DNA from: Trileptium ribeirensis
Lineage: Eukaryota > Nematoda > Enoplea > Enoplida > Thoracostomopsidae
Direction of reading: 5' to 3'
NCBI GenBank assembly: GCA_030248225.1
Contig: JASANE010029459.1
Span: 62,001 to 126,000 of the forward strand
Length of the DNA stretch: 64,000 nt
Position 1 is the first letter of the stretch; the number at the start of each line of letters is the position of its first letter. Below, in pieces: positions 30,001 through 45,000 of the stretch. The notes beneath the pieces are model-generated. The model ran no database searches. It was given only the letters and a program-made list of their open reading frames with translations, and was not told the DNA's origin. A program made the translations under genes and the position numbers.

Positions 30001-33000
30001 TGCGCGTTTAGCAATATAATAGTATGTGGGGAGCTATTCTGCGTTTAAGTGATATTACATTTTCTGTTTGAAGATTCGCAAGGGTTTCTATTGTAGTAAG
30101 TTATTTTGTTCAATTGCAGGAAAAACAAGCAAGTCTTCAACATCTGCACAAAAAGAAAAGCGATATATTGAAACGACTAACTGCTGTTCAAAAAGAAATT
30201 GGTTTGCCTAATGGTAAGTACTACGGGAATAGCCTAAGGCACAAAGATTTTCTCTAATTGTTGGGATGGTCATACAAATACCACCTGACATTACGCTACA
30301 CGAACGTAATAAAAAAATGCTAGTGTTACCGCTTCAGAGCTGGAAATGTCAAAGATTTTGAATGCATTTTTATTCGTTTTATGCGCCATCGGACCTACGT
30401 TTATGCCCATGCTGAAATGTTTCTGGCGTGTTTGTGAAATTGGTTCCGGGAGGTGGCCGTGTGTTGGCAGCTCAGTGCTTTCAAGCGCGTCTAATTGAAC
30501 GTCACATTTCCAACCTGAGTTTGGTATTCCTATAATTCGATGTTCATTGAAACTATGCTCATTCAAAACAACCTTCAAAAGGGATAATGCATAAAAAAGG
30601 GAAATTGAATAAAAGACCAATGGACCTCTAGGTATCTAGCTCAGTGGTACACCACTGCGCACAGTTTGGAGCCCCTTAATTTTTGTTGCAGAGACCTTAA
30701 TCTGCCACCGTCTAGGTTCTCTGAACGTTAGAAAAACTGCTATGGAAATTTGTATGTGCCATGCGCACGCTCATTGATAAATGCGCTCTGTGGTTACCCC
30801 GGGCAGGTTCCCGGAAAATTACATTTTGCTGTGGCATCTGTCATGATTGTAACGTGTTCAGGCTGTCCAGCAATGTTCGTGTAATACACTGTACTTTTAA
30901 ACTAATTTAATTCCATATTAAGTAACATTAGTGATTATCATGCAGCCTTACAATATCCCTGAAAATCGAAAACAATTGCTTCTTACTTGTATTTTTTTAG
31001 AAAACGAAACAATCATTTGTCAGCGGCGCCAACAATAGATAACAGATGTTTATTGTTTTGACTACAGATCCACAAAGCTATGCGAGGCAGAACAATTTGG
31101 CCAACGATGATGATAGCAGCTGTGCAACAAACGGCAATTGCGGCACCAGCTATGACGACTCGGAGCTGAGCGTTCGCGTTGCTACTTCGGTACTCGCATC
31201 GGATGAAGATGATATTAGCGATGTTTTGTTTGGCGCTGCGAAGATCTATCAACGAGCCCTCAAGCAACAACAACAGCGGTACCAAATCAGCGGTTTCGTT
31301 CACCAGAACCATCGATCGCCGTCGCGAATCGGCTCTCAAGATATGGCTGGCCTATCGGCCATGTACGTGGTTAGCTGTGTAATTTTTCAGATTTCAGTTT
31401 CCTTGCTTCTGGCACCGTGACCATGCAGGTCATAGGCGACTGGAAATGACCCCCACCTCGAGATAGGAATTGATGTTTTGTGTATGGATTCTCGAATAAG
31501 GTGTTCATCAAGGTTTTTCATCTAGAAGCTGGTTTCGATGTAACGTCAGTTCCGAGCAGTTTAAAAGTGTTCAGCAGTTTCGTTGGCGCTCCCATACAAA
31601 GGACAGTAGGCAGGATCAAATTGTGGGTCATTTATTGTGACGAAGTTCCTATAGCTATATAGCAGCAGAGATTTTCCGCCCGTTCGGAACTGGGATAGAA
31701 TACGTTACTGCTCGCGGGTGAGCCCCTTCTCTTTAGCGCTGGAATGTAGGTGGAGTAACTGTAATGCCGCTTTTACTGTGCTGCCCAGTTTTCCTTGTAT
31801 CGTGTCCTGATTGCTAACTTTGCCGATGCAAAGTCCACGGGTACACCCAGTTTTCGATTTGGTATCTATTACTTCATTTTCTTTGATATCACTGTGGCCT
31901 GGTACCAACTGGATGACTAAATTTGTCTTCTTTCCGCTGTTGATGTCGATAATGAAGTCCCAGACCTTCATAGGGATCTTCTCGTGCTGTTTATATGACC
32001 CATTTGCCAGTTTCTGTATAGATTATTTCGAGTCAGTGAAGATGATGTCACTTCATCATGAAAGTTGACCACATGTTTGTTTGTCCCTGGCCGTCGACAC
32101 GGCTGTGTGTATGGCGATTAATTAAGTTTTACAGCTGCCGGTTGCTTTTCCGGCGTCTGTACACCTCTCTTGTGGTCATCCTGTCATCGGAGTCGACCAT
32201 ACCACTACCCCTGTCACTTGTTCCAGGCTGTGCTGACCCGCACGTCCACTACTGCAGTTGTGCTATTGATACTGCCAACTTGGTTTTCTGGAAGACTTCT
32301 CTTAGTAGCCCCGAAGGTTTTTTTTCTTGACGGGCTCGATCATAGCTTCGTTGAAGGTAACGCAATGGTTACAGTCTGCGAAGGGTTTGAACTCTTCATG
32401 TCCATACTGGCCTGTCCTCAGTGGGAGGTGAGGGGCTTTTTCCAAATCCCCATGTTCGTGAGATTTCCCCCATGTCCGTCCCCCTCCCCACTCGGCCGAA
32501 ACCCCCATGTTCAAGAAAAATTTTTATGTCTAAAAATTTGTTTTTTGTTTACAAATTGTTTTTTCAACATTAATTACCGCCATTTCATTTATAATGCTAA
32601 AATATCTTTTTAGCTTGAAAATGCATTCACGGTAGTAAAATGCATGAAAATATAGAAATATTTAATATTTTTTGTTTTACAGTGTGAAAATCGCAAAACA
32701 TATCGGCATGGTCTGCTAAGAACTATAAACACAATTCTGGCTTCTCTGCAGGCCCGTAGCTAGCGATTCAACTACGGGGGGGCACTTCAATCGTTCGGTG
32801 GGGCACACTTTCCCCCGCGTTTTTAGTTATAATTTGAACAAAATTTGCAAAAGTATAACCGGGTTGTAAGTTCTGTCAATAACACCGCAATATTATTGAA
32901 ACTGTTATTCCAAAGAGTGAATAACCGAAACACACACCGTAGTTATTGTTTTTAGAAATACTGCATACGCCGATGATGAGTAACTAACCAGCAGGCGAGC

Positions 33001-36000
33001 TCGAACCAACCAAATAAAATAGTCTTATATAAACATATTGTTCAACGAATGCCCAAAGAAAATATAATACGAAGTGAAGTAAAACTAAATATGCGCAAAT
33101 TAACATCATTATAGTACATACAGAAGCGCCTCGTGCGGCGAGATCCGAACTACCGTGGGCGGGCACGATGTTTCAAAAACAAAATTTACTAAAGTTCCGA
33201 AATTAAACATTAAACTAAATGAAAAAGAATTAGCTATGTAGTTATTTGAAAAACTATAATTCTAAGAAAAAATCCAAAAATTCTCGGCCCTAAAACACGG
33301 TGAAGACGTGGTCTGAGAACTTTGACCCCAACCGGAGGGCACAACTAGAGATCAACAAGCATAGAATAAAAAAGAGCTTGTCAAAATCCATATGTCCGTT
33401 AATGAGTTATGCCGGTCACAAAAATTGACAATTTTCATACAAATTTCATAGAATTTCGAGCACTAAGGCCCAACGGAAGTTGGGAATTCAGTAGTTTGCA
33501 TTTTTATTTCACAGTTTCAGACAACCAGTTCGTCTGCAACGGCCAAGAATCAAAATTGACCATAAACCGACAACCGCAACGTAACTGCTGTCCAGCTAAA
33601 TGTTAAGAAGTCGCCGTTCCGACTTTCTGAACACTTTAAGAACTTCATCATTGCTGATAGTTTGCATTAGTTCTTTTTTTGCATTAGTTTTTGGACAGAA
33701 TATTCGAGCCAGCTAAGGGCTTCGTACCATTTCGGGTTGAATGACCTTTTTTTACTCCCAAATGACCGTGTAGGATATCTTGGTAGAACCGGTCGAGCCG
33801 GATTCTCATCTCCAAGATCCGTCGACGTGATCCTGCAATAATGGTTGCAATTTATGCCTTACGAGGGAACATAAACTTGGCGATCTACAAAGTATTGTTT
33901 ATAAAAGTACAGAAATGACTGTCACCTTTGGAGCGAGCCGCGATGGATTCGTCGCGAGTGATTAACGGTTATAACGGTTATAATTATATTTTGTTGCCAG
34001 CGAATCTAGATTGAGTCTCGAGTTGCGAGCAGAACAGTTCTGGCGCGTACTGAATGTCATATTGGTTAAACTTAAACCTCGATTTAAAATTAGAGCAAGG
34101 GAAAATCGAACAGGCGTCAAAGAACATGAACAAACGCTCAATAGTTTTAAAACTAAATACGTCAAGGCCGGTTTGGAAAAACTCTGTCAAAACAGTGTCC
34201 AGCAAGCGTCGAACACGGCTCACGTATACATTCAAGATTCAAGGAAACCTAAAACTAAACCGTTGTCTGGGTGTGGTTCGCCGAATAAATCGGGAGCGTA
34301 GTAAACAAATTTTAAGGTTTTATCCGCAAACTAACTTTATTGTCTGTCGAACGTAGAAATTAAACTTGTATCTACTAGCTTTGATTAGAATATACACTGT
34401 AACGATAAAATGGAACAGTAAAGTTTGAAAAGTGTACTAGATGCTTGCCAGAACCATTGGGTTTCCTTTCCAGAGTATTATTCACGCAAAATTTACTGCC
34501 AGTGTGTAGCTAGCTAATATTTGTTGGCGCGCTAAATATAAAATAAATAGAAAACTCGCATTTTAAAAAATATTTACACATGGAAAGTAAACACGACGTG
34601 TGTCATTGACTGACTGTCGTTCATTAGCCAGGAGTGGGATCTATAAATTCATCAAATCTCAGCTCAATCAATTGCGCATTCGCTGAAATAACCTCGAAGC
34701 CTCGCAGCAGCAGAGGACAAAATAATGCCGGGAATTACCTAGGGTAGAAACCCAACGGTTATAATCCAATATTTTTTCAGTTTGCCATTTATTTAATTAA
34801 TCTAAATATTTCACTATAACGAAAAGAATTAATTTCACTTAAAGAAAATGTAGCCGGTCATCATCACCCACTTCACCCCCCCCCCCGCCTAGGGTCGCAG
34901 TGCTACTAAACTACATCTTTCCTACATACAATCCACTATTTGTTATCGATTATTATGTCTTGTCAAAAGTGAAGCTTTCCTGATTAATTACCACTACTGT
35001 AATCACGATGAAGATAAGTCACTGCTGCCAGAACTAAAAGGTTATCGGTTTAAAGCTAGTTGTAATTTGACTTTGACTTACTTTTCACGGCTGCAGCTGG
35101 TATCGGAGGTGCTAGGTAACTCCATCAGAACGAAAACGCACAGTTAGACAACAATGGCGTGAACAAAATTTTATCTAGTGATCGCAACTCACATTAGTAA
35201 TAATAATAATAATGATACATAACATTCAATCCTATTGAAAAACAAAACTGATATAATTTTTCGAAAGAACATAATAGCAGGTTGGTGCAAACAACTTACA
35301 CAACTTATTTTTGTTTCCAGTATTGTTGATTCTCACGTTGTCTTGCATGGGGGGGCACGGTCCCCCCGTGCCCCCCCTTGGCTACGGGCCTGCTTCTCTG
35401 TTCAATGAAAATTTTGCATGGGGCATGAATGGACCTACAGTTCGGTATCAGATGGCCTCGAATTTTCGAGAAAGTTGTGAGCACCTCTGTTTGAAGCGGG
35501 GGCTTTGAAATCTAAAAATTTTCAAATTTCAATCTTTTAAAACGCTTAACTAATTAATAAATGGCTTCAGAAACACTGCAAAAAGGTATTCTTTGAGCCT
35601 AAAGACAAATTTATCGAATTGTTTACTTAATTTATCCGAATTTTTAACTTCATAAAGGCATTTTGTAAGATATTTTTTCAAGTTTTTATACCACCTGATG
35701 ATGTTACTACAGGGGACGAGGTGAAACATTTTGCAAGATTTTCACGAACCCTGTTAGCAACCGGTTTTTCATGGGACACCGAAAAACAGCAGAGCCCTCC
35801 CCTACCCCGCCGTAATTGGAGAAGCCAGCTATCCATCGGGAAAGCTTAGGCGTAATACCGTTTATCTTTATAATGCTGCTGATTTTATTAAAATTAGGTC
35901 TTGAGGTAAACGTAGGATTTGTTCCTACCAACTCGATATGAAATGGTTTTTGGAAATGTTTTAATAAAGGAAGATGAGATCGCATTTACTTCGATCATAT

Positions 36001-39000
36001 CTAGTACAAATTATAACTTTGGGACCTTGAAGTGCTGCGATTAAGGTTAACTCGATGTAAAAAAGCTTTTAATGTCTTAATAAAATAAGTTGGGATCACA
36101 TTTACTTCGAATAATATCTAGTACGAAGTTATCACGTTGGAAAACTGAGTTTTAGGTACAAATAATTTTATATTCAACCGCTATAATACGGAAACTGTTT
36201 TTCTCCACATTTTCTACGCTCACCACATTTTACCACCATTTTACTGATGTTTTAGCAGGAACAGTGCAGGTGATTCTATCTAAAGATTGGCAATAGTACG
36301 ATAGTAGCCATTACACAATTAATGTTTCAGTGGACTTCGGGCTCAATTCCCGGTTCCTGAAGTGACTACCAGCGCTTCGCATTTGGGGACTACGGAATGT
36401 AGCAGTGGGACGAACGCGTGGTCACCAAGTAACGAAACCGTCTGCTGGTGGCCGACACAGGCGTCGCCGCTATTTGCGTCGTATGGCACACCGTCGCCGA
36501 CTCCTCGTGTCGTGCCGTCGCCTGGACGTAAGTTGAAAAGTCATTATAGCGACAACTCTGGTCTGTTTACGTAGCAATGTGATATCGACCCTAGGCATGG
36601 TTCATTTTCGCCAGCTCGGTGGAACGTTGTTTTTCTGTTTTGTACAACACTTGGAGAATTGTATTTGCGAGCTCAGGCTCCAGATCAATTAATTGCAGCG
36701 TAATGTTAACTGTAGTTGCATCTGCGGTTCGTATTTGCACGTTACGGTAGCAACGATCCAATCTTTTGCGGCGTATAAATAGCTTATTGACGGAGGCAAG
36801 ACGAGCCACCGAAGGTGGTGAGTCGCAGCCGGAGGCGTACATTTAACTTTTTATATATCAATATACTAGACGCAAAATTTCAATTTTCTCTGTGACTTTT
36901 TTTTGTTTGTCACAGACAGGTCTGCAGGTTGAACGCCTGGGCCGATTTTAGAAATTTTTTTCTTCGTGTTGCATATTCTCTTGCGGAGTGCCCTTTCATT
37001 GAGCACTTTTTTCTACGAAAATTGCTTTGTACTCAAAATTAAGCAAATCTTGCTCAAACTTAGGGATTTTTGCCATTTTTTCAGCTTTTTCACCGCATCT
37101 CGACAACCGTTCGTGCTATTTTGGCGATTTTTTTACATAAAATGTATTTTCACGTTTTCTAAACAGCTGTATATAGCTGATTGACGTATTTCATCTCTTT
37201 CCTTAAAAATTAAGCAAATTCTCTTAAAATTGACTTAGGGAAACCTAAGTTCATCATATCTCGACAACCGTTCGTGCTATCTCGGTCATTTTTTGACATA
37301 ACATGTATCTTCACGTTTTCTAAAAGACTGTATACGAGTGATCTACTTACCTTTATAAATTCTCTTAAAATTAAGCAAAGTCTCTTAAAAATGAGTGAAA
37401 AATTATTAAGTGTGTTATAACTTTTGAATGACTCGGCCGATTTGGACTAAATTTCATTGATGGGTACAACTTGATAGATGTATTGTCATTCTACTGTATA
37501 AATAACTAGACGTTTTCATGTCTTCCTCTTATTATTGTTACCAAAAATGTTAGAAATTCCACAAGCTGTATGCACTATTCACGCCGTTGTTAACCACCAT
37601 GCCTCCGTCACCCACGTTTACGTGTTACTAGTTTACATCGTGTACCCTCGAGGATAAATTGAAATCCTTCTTTCAGTGACAAAACCTTGTCGAACTCTCG
37701 AATAAGTAGGACATTGTTACGTACCACAACGCTGAGAATGTACGACGTATGAATACGCACTGCAAGCATACACAAATAACTGCTAGCTAAATCGCTGCCT
37801 GTTCGATTTTGTTTCGTGAATTTTTATAGATATGCCTTTTTCGAACAATAGATCCAACGGCTTGTTAAACATCAGCAAGGAATGTGCCCGATATCTGTTT
37901 GACTGCCCGAGACATTGTTATATAGTTTTGCCACTTGGTGAACCGCTTAAATATAATGATGAAATAAGTGAAAGGAAACTGAGATTAACCAACTTTTAGA
38001 TTATTTAAGTTCTTGCTACCTCAAACGCCTGCAATCCAGCATAACCCCGCTGAAAAGCCTTCCCGCCCCGGGTTGGCGCCAGCAGGAATTTACAGCTTCG
38101 TTTTCACAAGGACCTCCAAGGAATTTTTGTTAGCTTCGAGCGTGTCCTGAATAATTATTGAAAAATGCCATTTTCGGTAGAACAACGACGCGTAACGAAA
38201 ACAGCAGACATTCGTACTCTCGGGTCCCATCTTTTAGAAACTGGAGAATCTGCTCCCTATTTCGCGGACAAGCAAACTCGCCGTGCATAGACTTTCATAT
38301 TTCTATGTATCTGCCGAACGGTCGGTGTCAGTCTTTATGGCTAGTCGTCCTACTAAGATTAGCGGTGTACAATATTCAGCTTTTTACAGTCATTTATAAA
38401 CGTATTTGTGCCATGAGATATTTTTCATTTGGATGCACTTATTAGCACTAAAACGATCTAGAAGCCATTGATAGCCATTTTAAGCGTTGCCAGCTGTTAA
38501 CTTGAAATATCTTCAAATGGTCCTGGGAGCCGTGGTCGGACTATTGTTTTAAATTACACTTCAGCGCAGTTACAGCGTAGCGAAACTAGTGTGTTTGTAG
38601 CTCATGTATAAAGAAAAAATTATTTCCGCGTCAATTTCCGGTGCATAAACTTCGACGTGCGCGGACATTGTTTCATCTATATACAGATCTGGTTTCTTTT
38701 TAAAGTACTTTATGCTATATTTGGATTCAGTTTCTGTTAGCGCTTGTTCGTTGAATACTGTTAGAATAAATTCCTCGGAAAAAATTAATCAAAAATGAAA
38801 TGAGCATCATATTTATACACAGGGGCGCTGAAAACCCTGGAATTTTTGTGGCTGTGTTCGCTCAAATCGCTAGATAGTGACTCAAGTTTCAGAGGGTAAG
38901 TTACACTGGACCTGCTTGTTTTAAAGCAAACTACAATTTTAGCTCAAATTGTTAGAATGCTACTAGCATGGTAGCTTAATGTATTAATATCACGTTCTGA

Positions 39001-42000
39001 GTCTTAAAAGCCATAATGGGTTGCAAAAGGACATTAGCTTGGTGAAAGGTCAAATGGCAGCAGATGGATAAGATCAAGAGTGCATTAGGGAAGAGTATGA
39101 CACTTTCCTGCACTCTAATATTAGCCCGTGTTTGATGATACGGGCGTTTTCGGCCTGACCCCCGCTCCCCAGTTTCTGGGGGAGGGTAGCTAGGTATTTT
39201 TTGGGGGGTGTAGGTTAGACCCTCTAATTTCTGGGGGGATGGGGTCGGTTGAACCAGCAGCTGCCTATACACCGACCCTCCCCCAGAAACATAACCCTGT
39301 TTCTGGGGGGGTCAGTGTATCTCGACCACACCCAGAAATTGGGGGTCAGGCCGAAAACTCTCGTACCATCAAACACGGGCTAGCATTAAAGTGCATGGAA
39401 GTGTTATACTCTTTCATAATGCACTCTTGATAATACTTATAGCTATTGTTTGCTACGATATAGTAAACAAAACAGTGTATTGATTTCAGGAGTAGGTTAT
39501 AGCTCTACGATATATTCGTCTGTGACAACAACCAACAGGAATTATTACAATTGGAATTCGAGTATCGATAGTTCGTCGGTCGGTGGTCAAATGACAGGTG
39601 CCCGGGCAAGCACTGTCTCCAACAACAGTGAGCCGTTTCGTCCGGACAACGGCCGAAATGATCCCGGCTCTCTCATTCCGCCCGAATACGCGTTGGACTT
39701 GAAATATTTGTCCAGCGACGTGCTTCAACGCGAACTCGAACAGTTGCCAATTTCTTCGAAACGTGCTTTTTATATCAAGTGAGCGCTAAAACAGAGTCGG
39801 AATGTTTAAGACTGGTTTTTTGGCACTGTGATTTAAAGTCAGTTATTGGGCTTCTGGAGAAAAGCAACTTATTCCTAGTTCGGTGGTGTGCCGAAAAAAC
39901 ACTAGAAATTAATGTGATGTATCTTTAATGAAGGCTTAAAAATAGCCCTAGTGGTCCAGTATGTTGTTTTAAATTTGTATTGCATGATATACGGTAAAAC
40001 GGACGAACGATCCATAATATAGGCAGCTAAACTCATCGGTTCCTTAGAAGTAGGAATTTGTTATCATGCGGTTTCAAAAATTGCTCAGTAGATTTTATTT
40101 TTTATTCTTTTTGCAGTCAACGCTATCTTGTCCTCAGTACTGACTCATCGTGTTCATGAATCAAAGCGTCTTGAGACGCTGATAGTGCCGAAAGTCGCCG
40201 GTTTGCTATATACCCAGGGTCTTCAAGTTATTAAAAAAACTCGGTCAAATTTGGCGAATGTGTAGCGAAAATTGTTGAAGCTTGAATTTTTTTTTATAGT
40301 TTTTGCTTAAATAAAAACTTGTTGTCGGATGCAACATTTTGCTTTTTTGCTTAGGCTTAGTATGTCAAATTATGTTTGATTTATGTCATGATATAATTTG
40401 TTATAATTTATGATATAATTTATTTATATATTATATATTTATTATTTTATTATATTATTTTATTATATTTATTATATTATTATTTATATATATATTATAT
40501 ATATATATTATTATAATTTATTATATTTATTGTATGATATAATTTATGTCATGTATTAAAAATGCCGAAAAACTTAAATTTTCACCAGTTTTGGGTAAGT
40601 TTTTTAAACGATGGACTTATATGCTTGTTTTTAATCAATTAAAAACATTTATCTCTTTGTTTTGTTATTGCTGAATACGACAAAGCGTAAAATATATGTT
40701 ATTATAACAAACAGAACTGGCGTGAAAATATTACGCTTCAAAGTGTAATGTTTCTTAAAAGTTGTGATTTATAAATTTCAAAATGTAAATATATAATTAT
40801 CGGACGATTTTGACTGTGTAAAAAAGTAGCCGTAGCGTTGCCATGAATGTATTACCTGTGTAATTTTTACCCTTTGACTTTAAAAGAGGCTTAGGCTGCT
40901 CATTTTGAAGCCTTGAAATATCCGCTAAGCGCACACGAGCAACAGTTGCTCCACTTGTCTTCAATACGCTAGGAGAGTATGATCAGATTGGTATTCGTCT
41001 AGTGGATTTGTTTACGAACTAAAAATAATTCTTGCCGATGCGGCAAGTTCAAACGGCTTGATTTAGAAGCTTGAATTAGCCACTGAACGCGTTTCAACAG
41101 CAGACGCTCCGCTTGCCCTTATTGTGCAAGGAACTAGCATAGAATATGTGTATGGTTCTGTCATCAAATTATGCATAGAAGTGGGTATTAAGTGATATGT
41201 TTATGAAGTGAAAATTCTTGCCGATACGATAAGCAATATATAACTGTCTTTTCTCGTATTTGGTATAAAACGATACAATTTATTGTTTCCAGTTTTTGTT
41301 AACGCGATATTTTTAAGGCTGGAAATTGAGCGGCGCGAAATGGACAGCTGGGAGATCGCTAGTAGTAACGATCCTATTGTGGTCGATGAACGACTGCCGT
41401 CGGTATCCGATTGCGACGGTAGCGATTCTTTAAAGGGTGACGCATCTGATTATCCATCGGCGAGTGGATTGGCTAATCCTAGTAGCGATACGGGCGATTA
41501 CGCGGCATCGTGGCCTGCATCAATAAGCTTTGCAAATGAGTCGCCGTGGTTTTTCCCATTGTCCAGCTGTTGGTCCGTAGGCCCTTCCGTGAGCACATCG
41601 CGCCCGGTGCAAGCAGTAGCGCTGCACCACGGGTCGAAGTCCACGTTATTGATGGACAGCATTCAGCCGCCACTTGCAGCCGTTGCAGTGCAGCCGCAAA
41701 AAAGTATGTTTGATTTGTCGACGAGTTATATTAAATACACAAAATATTCCAGATCCTAATATACTATATAGTGTTTTCCTTCCGAGGTGAAAAACTCTGA
41801 TGCGTAGTGAACTAGGAAATGATCGTTGGACGAAAACGTTTAACTTTGTTTCGCTCAAAATATGAATGTGTTGTTACGTCAGTAAGAGGTTCACGAACAA
41901 ATTTGAAAACTTCGACAGGAAATTTATGTAAGGTTTCCGAAAGAAATCGCATTATTTAACTTCTGTAGCCTTGGGCTAGCTGACATATATTAACCTCAAC

Positions 42001-45000
42001 GAACGCTTGCTTGCAACTGACACATTACGCCAGTTTTGCACAGGTGGTGCTGAACGCATTCGTACAAAGAATGATGTCAGGCGCGGTTGATTGGCAGCAG
42101 TCATTGCACCGTTTCTATGAATATGGGATGTTTCTTAAAAAGAGGCACACGTTCTTGGTGCTTCTTAAAGCAAGCTCATAGATTGAACACATACTTAAGA
42201 TTATTACACTTTTTATGGTTGTGTGATAATAAAACATGCTGGACTTAAACAGCTATATCGAATAAAGCGCTTGGATTCTTATATTATATTACACAAAAAT
42301 AACTGTAATAAATAATAGAAATCTGTTGAAAATAATGGAGGATCAACGTTACGCGTTAAACAGGCTTTATGTTTGATGTATATACTACACTAAAACCTCT
42401 ACAACCGTGAAACCATTGAAAATCCTAAAACCTCATGGGCCCCTAATTTTTGCTTATTGTTTTATTATGTTTTAAGTGGACGTACCTCGCCGCTTCCGAC
42501 GCGCTATTACGACACATATTCAGAACATTCGGTTACGTTTTAACACAGATTTCTAACACAGTTATTCACTAGAGATATTTTTCACAACTAAATATTATTT
42601 AAAAAGTTCTATTTTTGCAATGAATTTGGCCATCCCTGGCCGGGACTCATCGGTGCTAATTCGTCCTTTACATTGGGGCCAATACATTTTTTGGGCGGGG
42701 GGGGGGGGCCCTAGCTATTTTGATACACAGGTCGAATAGAGATGAATTTTTTTGCGAAAATATTGACAAGGGCAGGTCTTCATGCCCCCACACCCCGGGA
42801 TTTGGACCTATGCCGGGACTGTATTTCAGATACCGTTGTTACAGCAGAGTAATGTATGAAAAGATCCCAACCTTTGGCTGCGGCGCAATGTCTCGACTTG
42901 TTTTACTGATTAGATTGTTTTTTTGCTGTAGCTTATTCGTCATTGGCGCCATAAATCATTATAATTTATTTTTGAGTCTTGTATGGTCTTGAAATTGAAT
43001 CACAGTTTTCAACTAAACGCTGTCGGTTTGTTCGTGGAGAAGTCATTTATTATTATTTGTTCAGAACTGTCCTGTTTAAATCCGGTTTCTGTGTTTGGCG
43101 GTGCGGTTTTACTTCAGTTTTCGCATCATAAGGTGATAATCAAACTAATAAAGCTGCAATACATCACTTCTGTTCAATACAATACAACGTTTTAGAAAAT
43201 TGCTATTTTTGTCGATATGTTATAAATGCGCTTGTAGCAGTTTTCTATGTCCATTAACAGACGAGTTTTCAGTTTGCTTTTGAATCAGTCATCTGTTAGC
43301 GATACCGAACGTAATGAGACGGACAGGCAGGGCATTCCATAGAAGGAATTATTGCATCGGTTTGTAGATAGACGTAGATTGCCATTTGCCATCGGTCTGG
43401 GTAGATTTTATATGTTCATTTATTGTTTTATCTGTTTCCGTAAAAACGATTAGCCAAACGCTACTTCGGATTTGTGTTTTATGAAATCTTAGTTTGAAGT
43501 GATTCTGTTTCATTCTTAAAATTTGTTAAAAAGAAGCTAGTGGCTGTTGCATTACTGTTACTGGTGGGGTTCAAACGATGATATAACTATGTTTCTCTCC
43601 AAATTCGTAAGTATTGCCAGTGAAATTTGGAAGACTAATATTGGATATTAAGGGCTGCAGTGGTTTGGTGTGCGGTAAAAAGTCTATACATACATCATCT
43701 TTCATCTTTATGTGCATTTTAGCTTAATTTCTAGAACTTTTTGCCTGAGCACGGAGAAGTATTCAGTGACTCATTTGTAAATTTAATACTTCAGAGTCCA
43801 ACATTATTAGCAGGACAAAAGCTGCTACATGACCGATGTATTCACGATTCTGCGCCTAGTTATGTTATAAGTATGGACCATTCTGCGACCTGACAAAGAA
43901 GGCTTCTCTTTCACAGTATTACATTGACGTAACTTTGCCACAATTCAGATGATTTTGGTAGTTCCACATCTCGATTTTAGTTATCCGCAGTGTAATTTTG
44001 CAGAACATAAATGGTACTAATAAATTGTATTAAATTGTGCCACTTAAAGGTTAAAATATTTTTGTGATCAGTGGTGAGTGATTGAATTGTCAGTTGCACA
44101 GAATTTCACCTTTGTTTTAGATGTTGAAATCAGTCGTGAGCGTGTCGAGCCAAGCAATATTATTCAAGAAATTCCTGCGGTATTTCGTATGAGTGGCGAT
44201 CTGTCTTCGCTTAGCACCACTGGTGGTGTATGCGGCATTTTAAGCGCCCCAGCGCGCGTTACCAGCGGAACAAGCGGACCCGAAAGTTTTATCGGATCGA
44301 GAGCTGACGAAAAGATTGAACTTAAATTGGATCAAAAGTTTCAAATTCAAGATCGTTTGGACTTGCATCCGTCGTCATCGTATCTAGGCGAGTGTTCTGC
44401 GGTCGAAAAGCAGCAGTTACGAATGGAACTTCATGCGATTGATTGCGAAATTTCGGTGAATTTGTGTCTTGTATTCAGTTTTCAATTTTCCCAACTGCGT
44501 GGATTTCGTTATGTAACTTGATATTCTAGAATTTCCAATGAACTAATACGGCTAAAGTATTGTGTTTCTCTGTCATCTTAAAAACCAAAACACGATGGTT
44601 TTAAACGGTTTAAACTTGCAAACGCGCAAGGCCGTGTTCGATCCAACCCGACGGTAAACATTTCTTTGTAGTTCAAAGTGTTTTGTGATCTGCCCACCTA
44701 ATACAATGCATGGAAATGGTTTTCACTGTTCTAAAACATGAATATAATATTGCGAAATGTTTCAATAATAGTGTAATTTGTGATAGTTTTTTTAGAAAAT
44801 CAAGTCTGTGTCCAGACTGTCTATAAATTTCACTGTTTCTGATAAGACATTTTTGGGTCTGGGATAGCGAAAATGTGTGCTTATATTCCCAAATATTAGT
44901 GATAACAATAATTACAAGTTTAGACATACTGTTGACAATAAATTGATTATTTTTTATGTTTATAATGGTCAGAGTTTAGTATAAAAAGTTTATATTGACA

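Noticed and set aside
34011..34356. About 100-codon frames inside the hAT-like element
   Set aside because: No transposase motif (no RW or DDE-type signature), and two overlapping frames of equal length suggest chance.
42690..42710. G13 run as a regulatory G-quadruplex
   Set aside because: A single homopolymer tract of uncertain length; more likely a sequencing or slippage feature.
44590..44660. tRNA-like sequence with B-box GTTCGATCC
   Set aside because: No proper A-box or acceptor stem pairing; too weak to list as a tRNA or SINE.
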